A DNA stretch of 42,434 bases. Origin: an uncultured Collinsella sp. (GTDB taxonomy: Bacteria > Actinomycetota > Coriobacteriia > Coriobacteriales > Coriobacteriaceae). Where the stretch lies: assembly GCA_959596495.1 (NCBI GenBank), contig CAUFXK010000008.1:1-42434 (forward strand). The letters are read 5' to 3'. Shown here one piece after another: positions 14,928-24,233 of the stretch (its first letter is position 1; every line of letters begins with the position of its first letter). Below the pieces are notes generated by a model. That model saw only the letters and a program-made list of their open reading frames with translations. It had not been told where the DNA came from and did not search any database. Both the position numbers and the translations under genes were made by a program.

Positions 14928-15344
14928 CTACAGATCCCCGCCGGCGCCCAGCAGCTTGCGCATGACCTGTTCGGGGTTGACTGAGCCGTCGCGCGGGGCC
15001 AGGGCGGTAATCTTCTTCTGCATCTTGTACTCGTGCAGCTCGTCCTCGAGCTGGCGCACGCGGGCGCGGAGCTTCTCGTTTTCGCGCTCACGCTCCTCGG
15101 CACGCTCCTTCATATCGAGAATACGCACCACGCCGGCAAGGTTGATGCCCTCGTCGGTCAGCTGGTTAATGAGCTCCAGGCGCTCGATATCGGCACGCGA
15201 ATACAGACGCGTGTTGCCGCCCGAGCGCTGGGGATTCACCAGGCCCTTGGACTCGTAGACGCGCAGAGTCTGCGGATGCATGCCGGTCAGCTCGGCCGCC
15301 ACGCTGATCATGTACAGCGGTTTGTTCCTATTGTCCTCGGCCAT
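14928..15344 (-). CDS. hspR: Heat-shock repressor HspR (MerR family)
   Basis: A 138-residue MerR-family repressor. The winged helix is at about 11-80, with the HspR-typical run MHPQTLRVYESKGLV then RSGGNTRLYS. A coiled-coil dimerisation helix follows at about 80-118. In Actinobacteria HspR binds HAIR palindromes with DnaK as co-repressor and shuts off dnaK and clpB. Its place as the last gene of the dnaK-grpE-dnaJ-hspR order fits, and the shared elements at 9796 and 19338 are its likely targets. AGGTAG precedes the ATG at 15344. Confidence 0.93.
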   Translation of the reverse strand: MAEDNRNKPLYMISVAAELTGMHPQTLRVYESKGLVNPQRSGGNTRLYSRADIERLELINQLTDEGINLAGVVRILDMKERAEERERENEKLRARVRQLEDELHEYKMQKKITALAPRDGSVNPEQVMRKLLGAGGDL

Positions 15345-15416
15345 GCTACCTGACCCCTTTCCGTCTCGTTATCGTCCATCATAAGCCCGCGGGCGTGGGC
15401 GTGTGCCACGACCGCC

Positions 15417-16382
15417 CTAGTACGTCGCCTTGTAACGGTTGACCTTCTCGCGGTAGTCGCGCGTGTCGGCCTCGCGCAGCTTGGTCATGGCATCGCGCTC
15501 GTCGTCGGACAGGTTCGTGGGGACCTGTACCTTGATCTCGACGAGCAGCGCGCCCGTACGGCCACGGTGCTTAACGTCGGGCGCGCCCATCTCCTTAAAG
15601 CGGAACTTCTTGCCTGTCTGGGTACCCGCGGGCACCTTCAGACGAACCGTCGCACCGCCGGGCGTCGGCACGTCCACCGTACAGCCGAGCGCCGCCTCGT
15701 AGACCGAGACCGGTACCTCCATGGTCACGTCGGCGCCCTTGCGCTTAAACAGCGGGTGCTCCTCCACGTGCGTGGTCACGACCAGGTCGCCGCGCTCGCC
15801 ACCCGCAACGCCATACTCGCCGCGACGCTTGTAGCGCAGCTTGCCGCCGTCGACCGCGCCCGCAGGCACCGAGACCGTAATGGTCTGCTGCTCGCCTGTC
15901 GAGGGAATGCGATAGGTGACCTTGTGCGTCACGCCGCGGAACGCGTCCTCGGCCGAAACATCGACGGTCAGCGACAGGTCGCCGCCCTTGCGAGCACGGC
16001 TGCGGCCCGCGCCGGCACCGGCAGCGCCCGCAGCCCCGGCAAAGCCCGAGCCCCAATCGCTGCCCCAAGCGCCGTTGCCGCTAAAGATGCTGTCGAAGAT
16101 ATCGCCCCAGCCGCTGGCGCCCGCGCCGGCACCGTAGCCGCCGCCATACGCGCCGCCCGCGCCCGGCATGCCGCCAAACATGAGCATCTGGTCGTACTCT
16201 TTGCGCTTCTTCTCGTCCGAAAGCGTCTCGTAGGCCTCGCTGATCTCCTTAAACTTGGCCTCGTCGCCGCCGGCATCGGGGTGATATTTTTGCGCGAGCT
16301 TGCGAAACGCACTCTTAATCTCTTTGTCGGAGGCGCTCTTGGATACGCCCAGGATGTCATAGAAGGTTTTGCCTGCAGCCAT
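15417..16382 (-). CDS. dnaJ: DnaJ-type co-chaperone without zinc finger
   Basis: A 321-residue J-domain protein that stimulates the DnaK ATPase and delivers clients. The J-domain is at about 5-70 with the HPD motif in YHPDAGGDE. A Gly/Ala-rich linker follows at about 75-125, then the two C-terminal beta-sandwich domains. The four CxxCxGxG zinc-finger repeats of class A DnaJ are absent, which makes it a class B (CbpA-like) protein. It follows grpE after a 108-bp gap containing a stable hairpin and precedes hspR by 72 bp. A class A DnaJ may be encoded elsewhere. Confidence 0.92.
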   Translation of the reverse strand: MAAGKTFYDILGVSKSASDKEIKSAFRKLAQKYHPDAGGDEAKFKEISEAYETLSDEKKRKEYDQMLMFGGMPGAGGAYGGGYGAGAGASGWGDIFDSIFSGNGAWGSDWGSGFAGAAGAAGAGAGRSRARKGGDLSLTVDVSAEDAFRGVTHKVTYRIPSTGEQQTITVSVPAGAVDGGKLRYKRRGEYGVAGGERGDLVVTTHVEEHPLFKRKGADVTMEVPVSVYEAALGCTVDVPTPGGATVRLKVPAGTQTGKKFRFKEMGAPDVKHRGRTGALLVEIKVQVPTNLSDDERDAMTKLREADTRDYREKVNRYKATY

Positions 16383-16455
16383 CGTAGCTCCTCTCCTGTT
16401 ATATCCGCCGCCCCTGCGGACGGCGGCTCATACTGTCATATGGCACTAGGCCAGA

Positions 16456-16485
16456 AAGGGCCCCGGGTGTTGCCCCGGGGCCCTT
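16456..16485 (-). terminator. Hairpin in the grpE-dnaJ gap (possible attenuator)
   Basis: A 12-bp GC-rich stem pairs 16456-16467 with 16474-16485. On the minus strand TTTCT follows. Lying inside an operon, it could lower transcription of dnaJ and hspR relative to dnaK and grpE, or shield the grpE mRNA end. Confidence 0.6.
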
Positions 16486-16490
16486 CTCAA

Positions 16491-17333
16491 TTACTCCTCG
16501 GTGCTCTCGGCCGTATCGGCCGTAGCATCCTCGGGCGCCGCTTCGGGCTCCGGTGCGGGGCGCTTCTCGCCACCGTAGGTCACCGTCACCATCGCGGAGC
16601 GCAGGATACGATCCGCCATGCGGTAGCCCTTCTGGTACACATCGTTGACGGTCTCGTCATACTGCGATGCGTCCTCGACGCGACCCACAGCCTGGTGCTC
16701 GAGCGGATCGAACGCCTCGCCCTTGGGGTCGATGGGCTCAACGCCCTCGTGCGCAAACACGTCGAGCAGCTTGGCATGTACCGCGTCAACGCCATCGACG
16801 AACTGCTTAAAGTCGTCGGAAAGCTCCTGGCTGCGGGCATGGTCGATCGCGCGCTCGATATCGTCGATCACCGGCAACAGCGCGGTGACAAGCTTCTCGG
16901 TCGCGCGCTCGCGCTCGGCGATGCGCTCGTTGGCGGTGCGGCGACGGAAGTTCTCCCAGTCGGCCTGCAGACGAGCGGTTCGCTCGGTAGCGTCCTTCGC
17001 CTTGTCCTCGGCGGCCTTCTGGGCCTCTGCCGCAGCATCGAGCTCATTGCGCACGTCGGCAAGCTCCTTTTGGGCCTGCTCGAACTTGAGCTTAAAGTCG
17101 TTGTCGGCGGCTTCCTCACCGGCGCGGATAGCGGCTTCCACCATCTCGTCCTCGGTCATCGTCGCCTCCTTGTTGGAATCCTCTACCTGGTTCTCGGCAG
17201 CCTCGGCGGCCGGGGCCTCGTTGGCCTCGGTATCGTCTGCGGCCTCTACGGGAATCTTCACGTCCTTCTCCTCAGAGTCAACGGGGGCGGCGCCAGCGGC
17301 AGCCGCCTCCGTGCGAGCTTTACGGGCGGACAT
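16491..17333 (-). CDS. grpE: Nucleotide exchange factor GrpE
   Basis: A 280-residue protein, longer than the usual 190-200 residues because of an acidic Ala/Glu-rich N-terminal extension (about 1-80). The long dimerising coiled coil spans about 85-150 and includes RLQADWENFRRR. The C-terminal beta domain contains the family signature around HQAVGRVED and the final YGGEKRPAPE. GrpE releases ADP from DnaK. The ATG at 17333 lies 2 bp past the dnaK stop, so the two are co-transcribed and probably translationally coupled. A later in-frame ATG near MTEDEMVEAA would give a protein closer to usual length. Confidence 0.95.
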   Translation of the reverse strand: MSARKARTEAAAAGAAPVDSEEKDVKIPVEAADDTEANEAPAAEAAENQVEDSNKEATMTEDEMVEAAIRAGEEAADNDFKLKFEQAQKELADVRNELDAAAEAQKAAEDKAKDATERTARLQADWENFRRRTANERIAERERATEKLVTALLPVIDDIERAIDHARSQELSDDFKQFVDGVDAVHAKLLDVFAHEGVEPIDPKGEAFDPLEHQAVGRVEDASQYDETVNDVYQKGYRMADRILRSAMVTVTYGGEKRPAPEPEAAPEDATADTAESTEE

Positions 17334-17335
17334 GA

Positions 17336-19228
<1,893 letters not shown>

Positions 19229-19337
19229 TAGAAATTCCCTCTCTCTTGTGCGTTTGCACCGACTCGGCGGTCTGCCGCGCGGTGTTTCGGCTTGTCTTTC
19301 AGGATGTAGTGTATCCCCTTATGGGCCGGAATATACA

Positions 19338-19364
19338 AAATCTAAGTCAATTCATATAAGATTT
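19338..19364 (-). promoter_or_regulatory. HspR/HAIR-like operator upstream of dnaK
   Basis: On the minus strand this reads AAATCTTATAT-N5-GACTTAGATTT, with both 11-mers identical to the clpB site at 9796-9822 and only the central five bases different. It lies about 110 bp upstream of the dnaK start. A TATATT follows it towards the gene and could be a -10 box. Confidence 0.7.
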
Positions 19365-19683
19365 CTTATTGCTGAGAGTTTAGGTTCACAAATGCGCAGG
19401 TAGACGCACTGATTGAGTTCTCGGCAAATCTATCGAGATCTATGTAGAGATGGCTGAGGTTTGGGCCCGAGGCCGCATGGGGTGGCTTGAGGCGACCCCG
19501 GGGGAAAGCGCGACCCGTTTCGAGCGTCGATTCCGGGACACGCTTTCCAAAAGCGCGCTCAATCGCTCAATATTTTAAGTCACCTTTAGCTAACATTTGC
19601 GCAGCTCAACGGCCCCACCTGCACGTTTTTTAGTAAACCTTGGCATACTCGGCGAACGGTATGAAGATGCCGGCCAGAGGGTA
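19365..19683. other. Gap between dnaK operon and ferredoxin
   Basis: No gene is seen. The one clear structure is an imperfect inverted repeat: GGAAAGCGCGACCCG at 19503-19517 pairs with 19534-19548 (13 of 15). It has no U-run. Confidence 0.45.
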
Positions 19684-19711
19684 TTGCAAACGGTCGCTCC
19701 CGTGGTATGTT
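19684..19711 (+). promoter_or_regulatory. Possible ferredoxin promoter
   Basis: TTGCAA (19684-19689), a 16-bp spacer, then TATGTT (19706-19711), 62 bp before the ferredoxin ATG. It matches the sigma70 pattern only moderately. Confidence 0.4.
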
Positions 19712-19772
19712 TTTGCCCGAATCAAACCGGCGCGCATCGTCTGTAGCGTCGGTCAACAGAGAGGAAACTACC

Positions 19773-19958
19773 ATGGCTCATCCCGTAATTGATGCCGACG
19801 AGTGCATCGCTTGTGGCGTTTGCGTCGACACCTGCCCCGCTGGCGTTCTGGAGCTCCAGGACGTCGCCACCGTCGCTGACGAGGACTCCTGCGTCGCCTG
19901 TGGCGCTTGCCAGGACGCTTGCCCCGCTGGCGCGATCACCGAGATCGTCGAGGAGTAA
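19773..19958 (+). CDS. 2[4Fe-4S] ferredoxin
   Basis: A 61-residue clostridial-type ferredoxin, a small soluble low-potential electron carrier. It has two CxxCxxCxxxCP motifs: CIACGVCVDTCP near residue 13 and CVACGACQDACP near 42, each supplying three ligands to one cubane and one to the other. GAGAGGAAA precedes the ATG at 19773; the frame stays open upstream but without a ribosome site. It is a single-gene unit ended by the strong hairpin at 19998. It may serve anaerobic redox enzymes such as pyruvate:ferredoxin oxidoreductase; the partner is not shown here. Confidence 0.95.
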   Translation: MAHPVIDADECIACGVCVDTCPAGVLELQDVATVADEDSCVACGACQDACPAGAITEIVEE

Positions 19959-19997
19959 CAACTCCCCCGCTTGCACACTCAAAAGTACACCGTGCAC

Positions 19998-20040
19998 AAA
20001 AAGGAGGCCTCCGCATCGCCGCGGAGGCCTCCTTTTGTTT
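19998..20040 (+). terminator. Bidirectional terminator after ferredoxin
   Basis: A 16-bp stem pairs AAAAGGAGG... (19999-20014) with 20021-20036. It ends in TTTT on the plus strand and has a matching A-run on the other side, so it can also terminate the minus-strand NAD operon, which ends at 20101. Confidence 0.9.
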
Positions 20041-20058
20041 GTGAGGATAACTAATTTG

Positions 20059-20100
20059 GCACCGCCGCAGATTGCCGCTTAGGAGCGTTTGCAGCGTCGG
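20059..20100 (+). repeat. Possible remnant of the structured element (copy D)
   Basis: GCAGATTGCCGCT, then a divergent stretch, then TTGCAGCGTCG matches the 3' half of copy B (14817-14848). No pairing 5' arm is visible, so this may be a relic. Confidence 0.4.
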
Positions 20101-20646
20101 CTAAGAGAGATCGTCCTCGTAGGGCATTAGATCTGCCAAGTAGCCTTTCTCTTTGAGCATGGCCTCGATCTCGTCGAGGGTTTGCTCGTCATCTGCCGCA
20201 ATGCGATGGAAGTGATAGCCACTCGTCACCGTTAATAGCGGAAAGCTCTTGCCGCTCTCGATATCGTGCAGGTAGCGCTCAACATCGCGACGATTGCGAA
20301 TGTCCAAGTCGGCCGTGATCTTACCGTACACGCGGTGATTGACGATCACGTTGAGCACGGCGCCACCGGCGTCGACGATGCTCGTGAGCTCATCGCCTGC
20401 CTGCTCCACGCTGTGGCGAACCTTGACCAAGCGCGTGGGCACGGCGGGGCTGCTGGGGGCCTCCTGCAGCACATAACCACGGTTGGTCGCCACGATATCG
20501 TGCCCATCGGCACGCAGCAGGGCAATATCCTGCACCACGACCTGACGGCTCACGCCCACCTCGCGGGCAAGCGCACTGCCCGAAACGGGCCCCGTGGCTC
20601 CCTCGAGCACGCCCATGATGGCACGGCGACGCTCGCGGGCGTCCAT
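20101..20646 (-). CDS. niaR: NiaR-type niacin-responsive repressor
   Basis: A 181-residue repressor of NAD biosynthesis. An HTH_11-type winged helix lies at about 5-60 (SGSALAREVGVSRQVVVQDI). The 3H ligand domain follows at about 77-170, named for its conserved histidines, visible in RHSVEQ, VNHRVYG and YHFHRI. In Bacillus and Thermotoga relatives this domain binds nicotinic acid and a metal. Its ATG overlaps the nadC stop by one base (TAATG), so it is translationally coupled as last gene of nadA-nadB-nadC-niaR. The palindrome at 24010-24053 is the likely operator, giving feedback by niacin. Confidence 0.9.
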   Translation of the reverse strand: MDARERRRAIMGVLEGATGPVSGSALAREVGVSRQVVVQDIALLRADGHDIVATNRGYVLQEAPSSPAVPTRLVKVRHSVEQAGDELTSIVDAGGAVLNVIVNHRVYGKITADLDIRNRRDVERYLHDIESGKSFPLLTVTSGYHFHRIAADDEQTLDEIEAMLKEKGYLADLMPYEDDLS

Positions 20647-21506
20647 TATTTACCGTCCAGCAGACGCAGGTGCTTAAGCGAAAGGTCGAGAATCGGCGCA
20701 GAGTGCGTCAACGCCCCCGAGCTAATAAAGTCAACGCCCAGGTCGGCGAGCGCGCGGATATTGCTGGCGTCCACGTTGCCCGAGCACTCGGTCTTGGCGC
20801 GGCCGTCGATAAGCTCAATCGCGGCAGCCATGTCGTCGTGGGTCATGTTGTCGAACATGATGATGTCGGCGCCGGCTTCCACGGCCTCGCGCACCATATC
20901 CAGGTTCTCGCACTCAATCTCGACCGTCGTGGTAAACGACGCATGGGCGCGCGCCATCTCAATCGCGCGCGCCACGCCACCGGCGGCGTCGATGTGGTTG
21001 TCCTTGAGCATGACAGCCGTCGACAGGTTATAGCGGTGGTTGCTGCCACCGCCGATCTCGACCGCGGCCTTCTCGAAGACACGCATGCCCGGCGTGGTCT
21101 TGCGCGTGTCGACAAGCACGGTCTTGGTGCCCTCGAGCGCAGCCGCCATCCGATGCGTGTAAGTTGCGATGCCGCTCATGCGCTGCAGGTAGTTGAGCGC
21201 CACGCGCTCGCCCGAAAGCAGCACGCGCGCGTCGCCGCGCACCTGGCCCACGTGGTCGCCGGCGTGCACCTCGTCACCGTCGGCAGCATCAAACAGCACC
21301 GAGCTCTGCGAATCCAGCAGCTCAAAGGTGCGAGCGAACACGTCCAGACCGGCGATAATGCCGTCGGCCTTGGCGATGAGCTCAACGGTAGCGGGGCGCG
21401 CCGTGGGGCACACGCTCACCGTACTCACGTCCTCAAACGTGATGTCCTCGCGCAGAGCCTGCAAAATCAGGTCATCGACGACGAGCTTCATAGTAATGGG
21501 ATTCAT
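20646..21506 (-). CDS. nadC: Nicotinate-nucleotide diphosphorylase (quinolinate phosphoribosyltransferase)
   Basis: A 286-residue enzyme that converts quinolinate and PRPP to nicotinate mononucleotide, CO2 and pyrophosphate. Characteristic motifs are visible: LSGERVALNYLQRMSGIAT, DTRKTTPGMR near 130, and GGGSNHRYNL then LKDNHI that line the active site. Length is normal. GGAGGAG precedes the ATG at 21506 and overlaps the nadB stop region (3-bp gap), so translation is coupled. It completes de novo NAD synthesis from aspartate with nadA and nadB. Confidence 0.96.
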   Translation of the reverse strand: MNPITMKLVVDDLILQALREDITFEDVSTVSVCPTARPATVELIAKADGIIAGLDVFARTFELLDSQSSVLFDAADGDEVHAGDHVGQVRGDARVLLSGERVALNYLQRMSGIATYTHRMAAALEGTKTVLVDTRKTTPGMRVFEKAAVEIGGGSNHRYNLSTAVMLKDNHIDAAGGVARAIEMARAHASFTTTVEIECENLDMVREAVEAGADIIMFDNMTHDDMAAAIELIDGRAKTECSGNVDASNIRALADLGVDFISSGALTHSAPILDLSLKHLRLLDGK

Positions 21507-21509
21507 GGT

Positions 21510-22886
21510 CTACTCCTCCACGGCCTGCGTGCCGGCGGCACGGGCCAAATCATCGATTGCAAGGGCATCGGCGCTCAGGGCGCGGTGGCGCCCGTCAAGC
21601 GCGGGCTCACCGGCCTGCTCCACGGCTAGCGACTCGCCGGTGCGCATATACCACGCGGCGCGGCGGCCCCAAACCAGAGACTCGAGCAGGCTGTTAGAAG
21701 CCAGGCGGTTCTTGCCGTGCACGCCATTGCAGGCCGTCTCGCCGGCGGCGTAGAGTTCGGGCATCGAAGTGTGGCCGTCCTTGTCGACCCATACGCCGCC
21801 CATAAAGTAGTGCTGCGTGGGTGTGACGGGAATGGGCTCGTCCAAGATGTCGCGGCCGTCCTCCAGGCAGCGCGCGCGGATATTGGCAAAGTGCCCGGTC
21901 ACCACGTCGCGCTCGACGGGAGCAAAGCTCAGCCACTCGTGCTCGGTGCCGTCCTGCTTCATCTGCTCGCGAATAGCGGCGGCGACAACGTCGCGCGGCT
22001 GCAGTTCGTCGGTAAAGCGCTCACCGGCGGCGTTGAGCAGAATCGCGCCCTCGCCGCGGCAGCTCTCGCTGATCAGGAAGGTGCGGCCCGGCTGCGGCGA
22101 AAACAGTCCCGTGGGATGAATCTGCACGTAGTCCAGGTGCTCCATCGTGATGCCGTGCTCCTGCGCGATGTAGCAGGCATCGCCTGTGAGCTGCGGGTAG
22201 TTGGTCGAATGGTCGTATACGCCGCCGATGCCGCCCGTCGCCCACAGCGTGTGGCGGGCATGAATCTTAAACGGCTCGCCAGCATGCACGCCCTCGGCGG
22301 CATTTGCCAGCTCGTCGGCGGGACGAACTGAGTTGCCCTCGTCCACGGAAACGGCGACGACACCGGTGCACACCGTGGCGCCATCGCGCTCGCCCGTCAG
22401 GATGTCGGTCATGGCCACGTGCTCCAAAATCTGCACGTTGTCCAGCTTGCGAACGGCCTGGAGCAGCTTGGTTGTGATCTCCTTGCCCGTAATATCGGCA
22501 TGGAAGGCAATGCGCGGGCGGCTGTGCGCGCCCTCGCGGGTAAAGTCGAGGCTGCCGTCGGCCTTGCGCTCAAAGTCCACGCCCATGGCCAGCAGGTCGT
22601 TGATGACCGAGCGGCTTGAGCGGATCATGATGTCGACGCTCTCGCGGCGGTTCTCGTAATGGCCGGCGTGCATGGTGTCCTCAAAGAAGGCATCGTAGTC
22701 AGAACCCTCGGGTAGTACGCAGATGCCGCCCTGCGCGAGCATCGAGTCGCACTCGTCGACCGCGCCCTTGGAGAGCATGATCACGCGCGTGCTCGTCGGC
22801 AGATTGAGAGCCGCATACAGGCCTGCCACGCCGCAACCGGCAATGACGACGTCGCACTCCATATCGGGGTATTGTTTGGTTTCCAC
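21510..22886 (-). CDS. nadB: L-aspartate oxidase
   Basis: A 458-residue FAD enzyme that oxidises aspartate to iminoaspartate for NadA. The FAD motif GCGVAGLYAALN lies near residue 16. SMLAQGGI, HSRPRIAFH and HPTGLF are typical of the fumarate reductase/NadB family; in anaerobes fumarate can serve as electron acceptor. I chose the GTG at 22886 because AGAGGA lies 5 nt upstream. The frame is open to 22931, but that stretch falls in an inverted repeat. It lies between nadA and nadC on one transcript. Confidence 0.95.
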   Translation of the reverse strand: METKQYPDMECDVVIAGCGVAGLYAALNLPTSTRVIMLSKGAVDECDSMLAQGGICVLPEGSDYDAFFEDTMHAGHYENRRESVDIMIRSSRSVINDLLAMGVDFERKADGSLDFTREGAHSRPRIAFHADITGKEITTKLLQAVRKLDNVQILEHVAMTDILTGERDGATVCTGVVAVSVDEGNSVRPADELANAAEGVHAGEPFKIHARHTLWATGGIGGVYDHSTNYPQLTGDACYIAQEHGITMEHLDYVQIHPTGLFSPQPGRTFLISESCRGEGAILLNAAGERFTDELQPRDVVAAAIREQMKQDGTEHEWLSFAPVERDVVTGHFANIRARCLEDGRDILDEPIPVTPTQHYFMGGVWVDKDGHTSMPELYAAGETACNGVHGKNRLASNSLLESLVWGRRAAWYMRTGESLAVEQAGEPALDGRHRALSADALAIDDLARAAGTQAVEE

Positions 22887-22904
22887 AGGAATCCTCTCCC
22901 TTGT

Positions 22905-22939
22905 AATGTGGCATAAGGGATGGTCCCTCATGTCACATT
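22905..22939 (-). repeat. Hairpin in the nadA-nadB gap
   Basis: AATGTGGCATAAGGGA (22905-22920) pairs with 22924-22939 at 14 of 16 positions, filling the short gap between nadA and the nadB start. It may affect processing or translation of nadB, or be a dispersed hairpin. Confidence 0.6.
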
Positions 22940-22942
22940 GGC

Positions 22943-23968
22943 TTAGCGCGCCGCGTACTCGAGCATGCGGTCGAGCGTGAGCTTGGCCTGATCGGCGGCC
23001 TCGTCCGACACGCCAATCTGCACCTCGCCCTCGCCCGTCTCCAGGCAGTGCACGAGCTTTTCGAGCGTGATGAGATCCATGTTGACACAGGTGGGCTGCA
23101 CCGCAGGGAAGTAGAACTTCTTGCCGGTGCCCTGGCAGCGGCGCTCAAGTTCGTAGAGCACGCCGCGGACCGTCACGATGATGAACTCGCTCGCGTCCGA
23201 CTCCTCGGCATATTTGATGATGCCGGCAGTGGAGCCGATGTAGTCGGCCTCGGCCAGGACGTCGGCCTTGCACTCGGGGTGCGCCAGCACGAGCGCGTCG
23301 GGATGCGCCTCCTGTGCATCGACAATCTGCTCGACGGTAATAATGTGATGACGCGGGCAGTAGCCATTGTTGAGGATGACGTGCTTTTGCGGCACCTGCT
23401 CGGCTACGAAGCGGCCCAGGTTTTGATCGGGGATGAACAGGACGTGTTGCTGCGGCAGCTCGGAGACGATCTTGACGGCGTTGGAGCTGGTAACGCACAC
23501 GTCACTCCAGCTCTTGATCTCGACCGTCGAGTTGACGTAGCAGACCACGGCAAGGTCGTCGCCGTACTCGGTGCGCGCCGCGTCGACCGTCTCGCGCTTG
23601 ACCATGTGAGCCATGGGGCAGTCCGCGCCCGGCTCGGGCAGCAGCACGGTCTTGGTGGGATTGAGCAGCTTGGCGCTCTCGCCCATAAACTCCACACCAC
23701 ACAGCACGATGGTCTGCTGCGGCAGGCTCTTGGCGAGCTTTGCCAGGTAGAAGCTGTCGCCGACGTAATCGGCAACGGCTTGGACCTCGGGCGCCACATA
23801 GTAGTGCGCCAGGATCACCGCGTCACGTTGAGTTTTTAGTTGCTGAATGGCCTCGACGAGCTCTGTGGGCACCAGTGCCGCGCGCTCCGTTGCCGTCGTT
23901 GCCGATGCTAGGCCGGCCGCGATATCGCGTGCAAGCTCCGACGCATCCATGTTCGCGCTCTGTGCCAT
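22943..23968 (-). CDS. nadA: Quinolinate synthase
   Basis: A 341-residue [4Fe-4S] enzyme that condenses iminoaspartate with dihydroxyacetone phosphate to quinolinate. The three cluster cysteines are seen in CGVEFMGES (near 91), HPECKAD (near 232) and PTCVNM (near 292). GDSFYLAKLA and the repeated substrate motifs of the triple-layered fold are present. The ATG at 23968 has GAGAGGGG about 6 nt upstream; a TTG precedes it directly. First gene of the NAD operon, transcribed from the promoter at 24004-24032, which is covered by a long palindrome. Confidence 0.95.
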   Translation of the reverse strand: MAQSANMDASELARDIAAGLASATTATERAALVPTELVEAIQQLKTQRDAVILAHYYVAPEVQAVADYVGDSFYLAKLAKSLPQQTIVLCGVEFMGESAKLLNPTKTVLLPEPGADCPMAHMVKRETVDAARTEYGDDLAVVCYVNSTVEIKSWSDVCVTSSNAVKIVSELPQQHVLFIPDQNLGRFVAEQVPQKHVILNNGYCPRHHIITVEQIVDAQEAHPDALVLAHPECKADVLAEADYIGSTAGIIKYAEESDASEFIIVTVRGVLYELERRCQGTGKKFYFPAVQPTCVNMDLITLEKLVHCLETGEGEVQIGVSDEAADQAKLTLDRMLEYAAR

Positions 23969-24003
23969 CAAGGCCCCTCTCTTTTGGCGAATCTTGGAGC
24001 TTT

Positions 24004-24053
24004 AGTATGACACCTGGCTTTACAGCTGACAAGACAGCTGTAAAGCCAGGTGT
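24004..24053 (-). promoter_or_regulatory. nadA promoter overlapped by putative NiaR operator
   Basis: On the minus strand TTGTCA (24027-24032), a 17-bp spacer and CATACT (24004-24009) form a sigma70-like promoter 36 bp before nadA. A perfect inverted repeat with 19-bp arms (24010-24028 and 24035-24053), containing TTTACAGCTG and its complement, covers the spacer and -35 box. That is the right place for a repressor, and NiaR is encoded in the operon. Binding itself is inferred. Confidence 0.7.
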
Positions 24054-24077
24054 AAAGTTGAAATAAAGATTCAATCA

Positions 24078-24136
24078 TGCGGCAGGTCCATTTTCGAACT
24101 GGCAAGCTGAGGATAGTCGAAAATGGACCTGCCGCA
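24078..24136. repeat. Perfect 20-bp inverted repeat
   Basis: Arms 24078-24097 and 24117-24136 are exact complements, beginning TGCGGCAGGTCC, around a 19-nt loop. It lies between the nadA promoter and the terminator region of the surface protein. There is no U-run. Role unknown. Confidence 0.8.
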
Positions 24137-24185
24137 CGGTTCGAGCGGCCCGTTTTGCCTTGGCCCAAGAGGCGGTGGGCATAGA

Positions 24186-24217
24186 AGCGGGTCCGGATCG
24201 CTCGATCCGGACCCGCT
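24186..24217 (-). terminator. Hairpin after the surface protein gene
   Basis: AGCGGGTCCGGATC pairs perfectly across 24186-24217 (14 bp, tetraloop), 17 bp past the stop codon. The minus-strand tail TTCTAT is only weakly U-rich. Confidence 0.6.
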
Positions 24218-24233
24218 GGGAACTGGCATGCAG

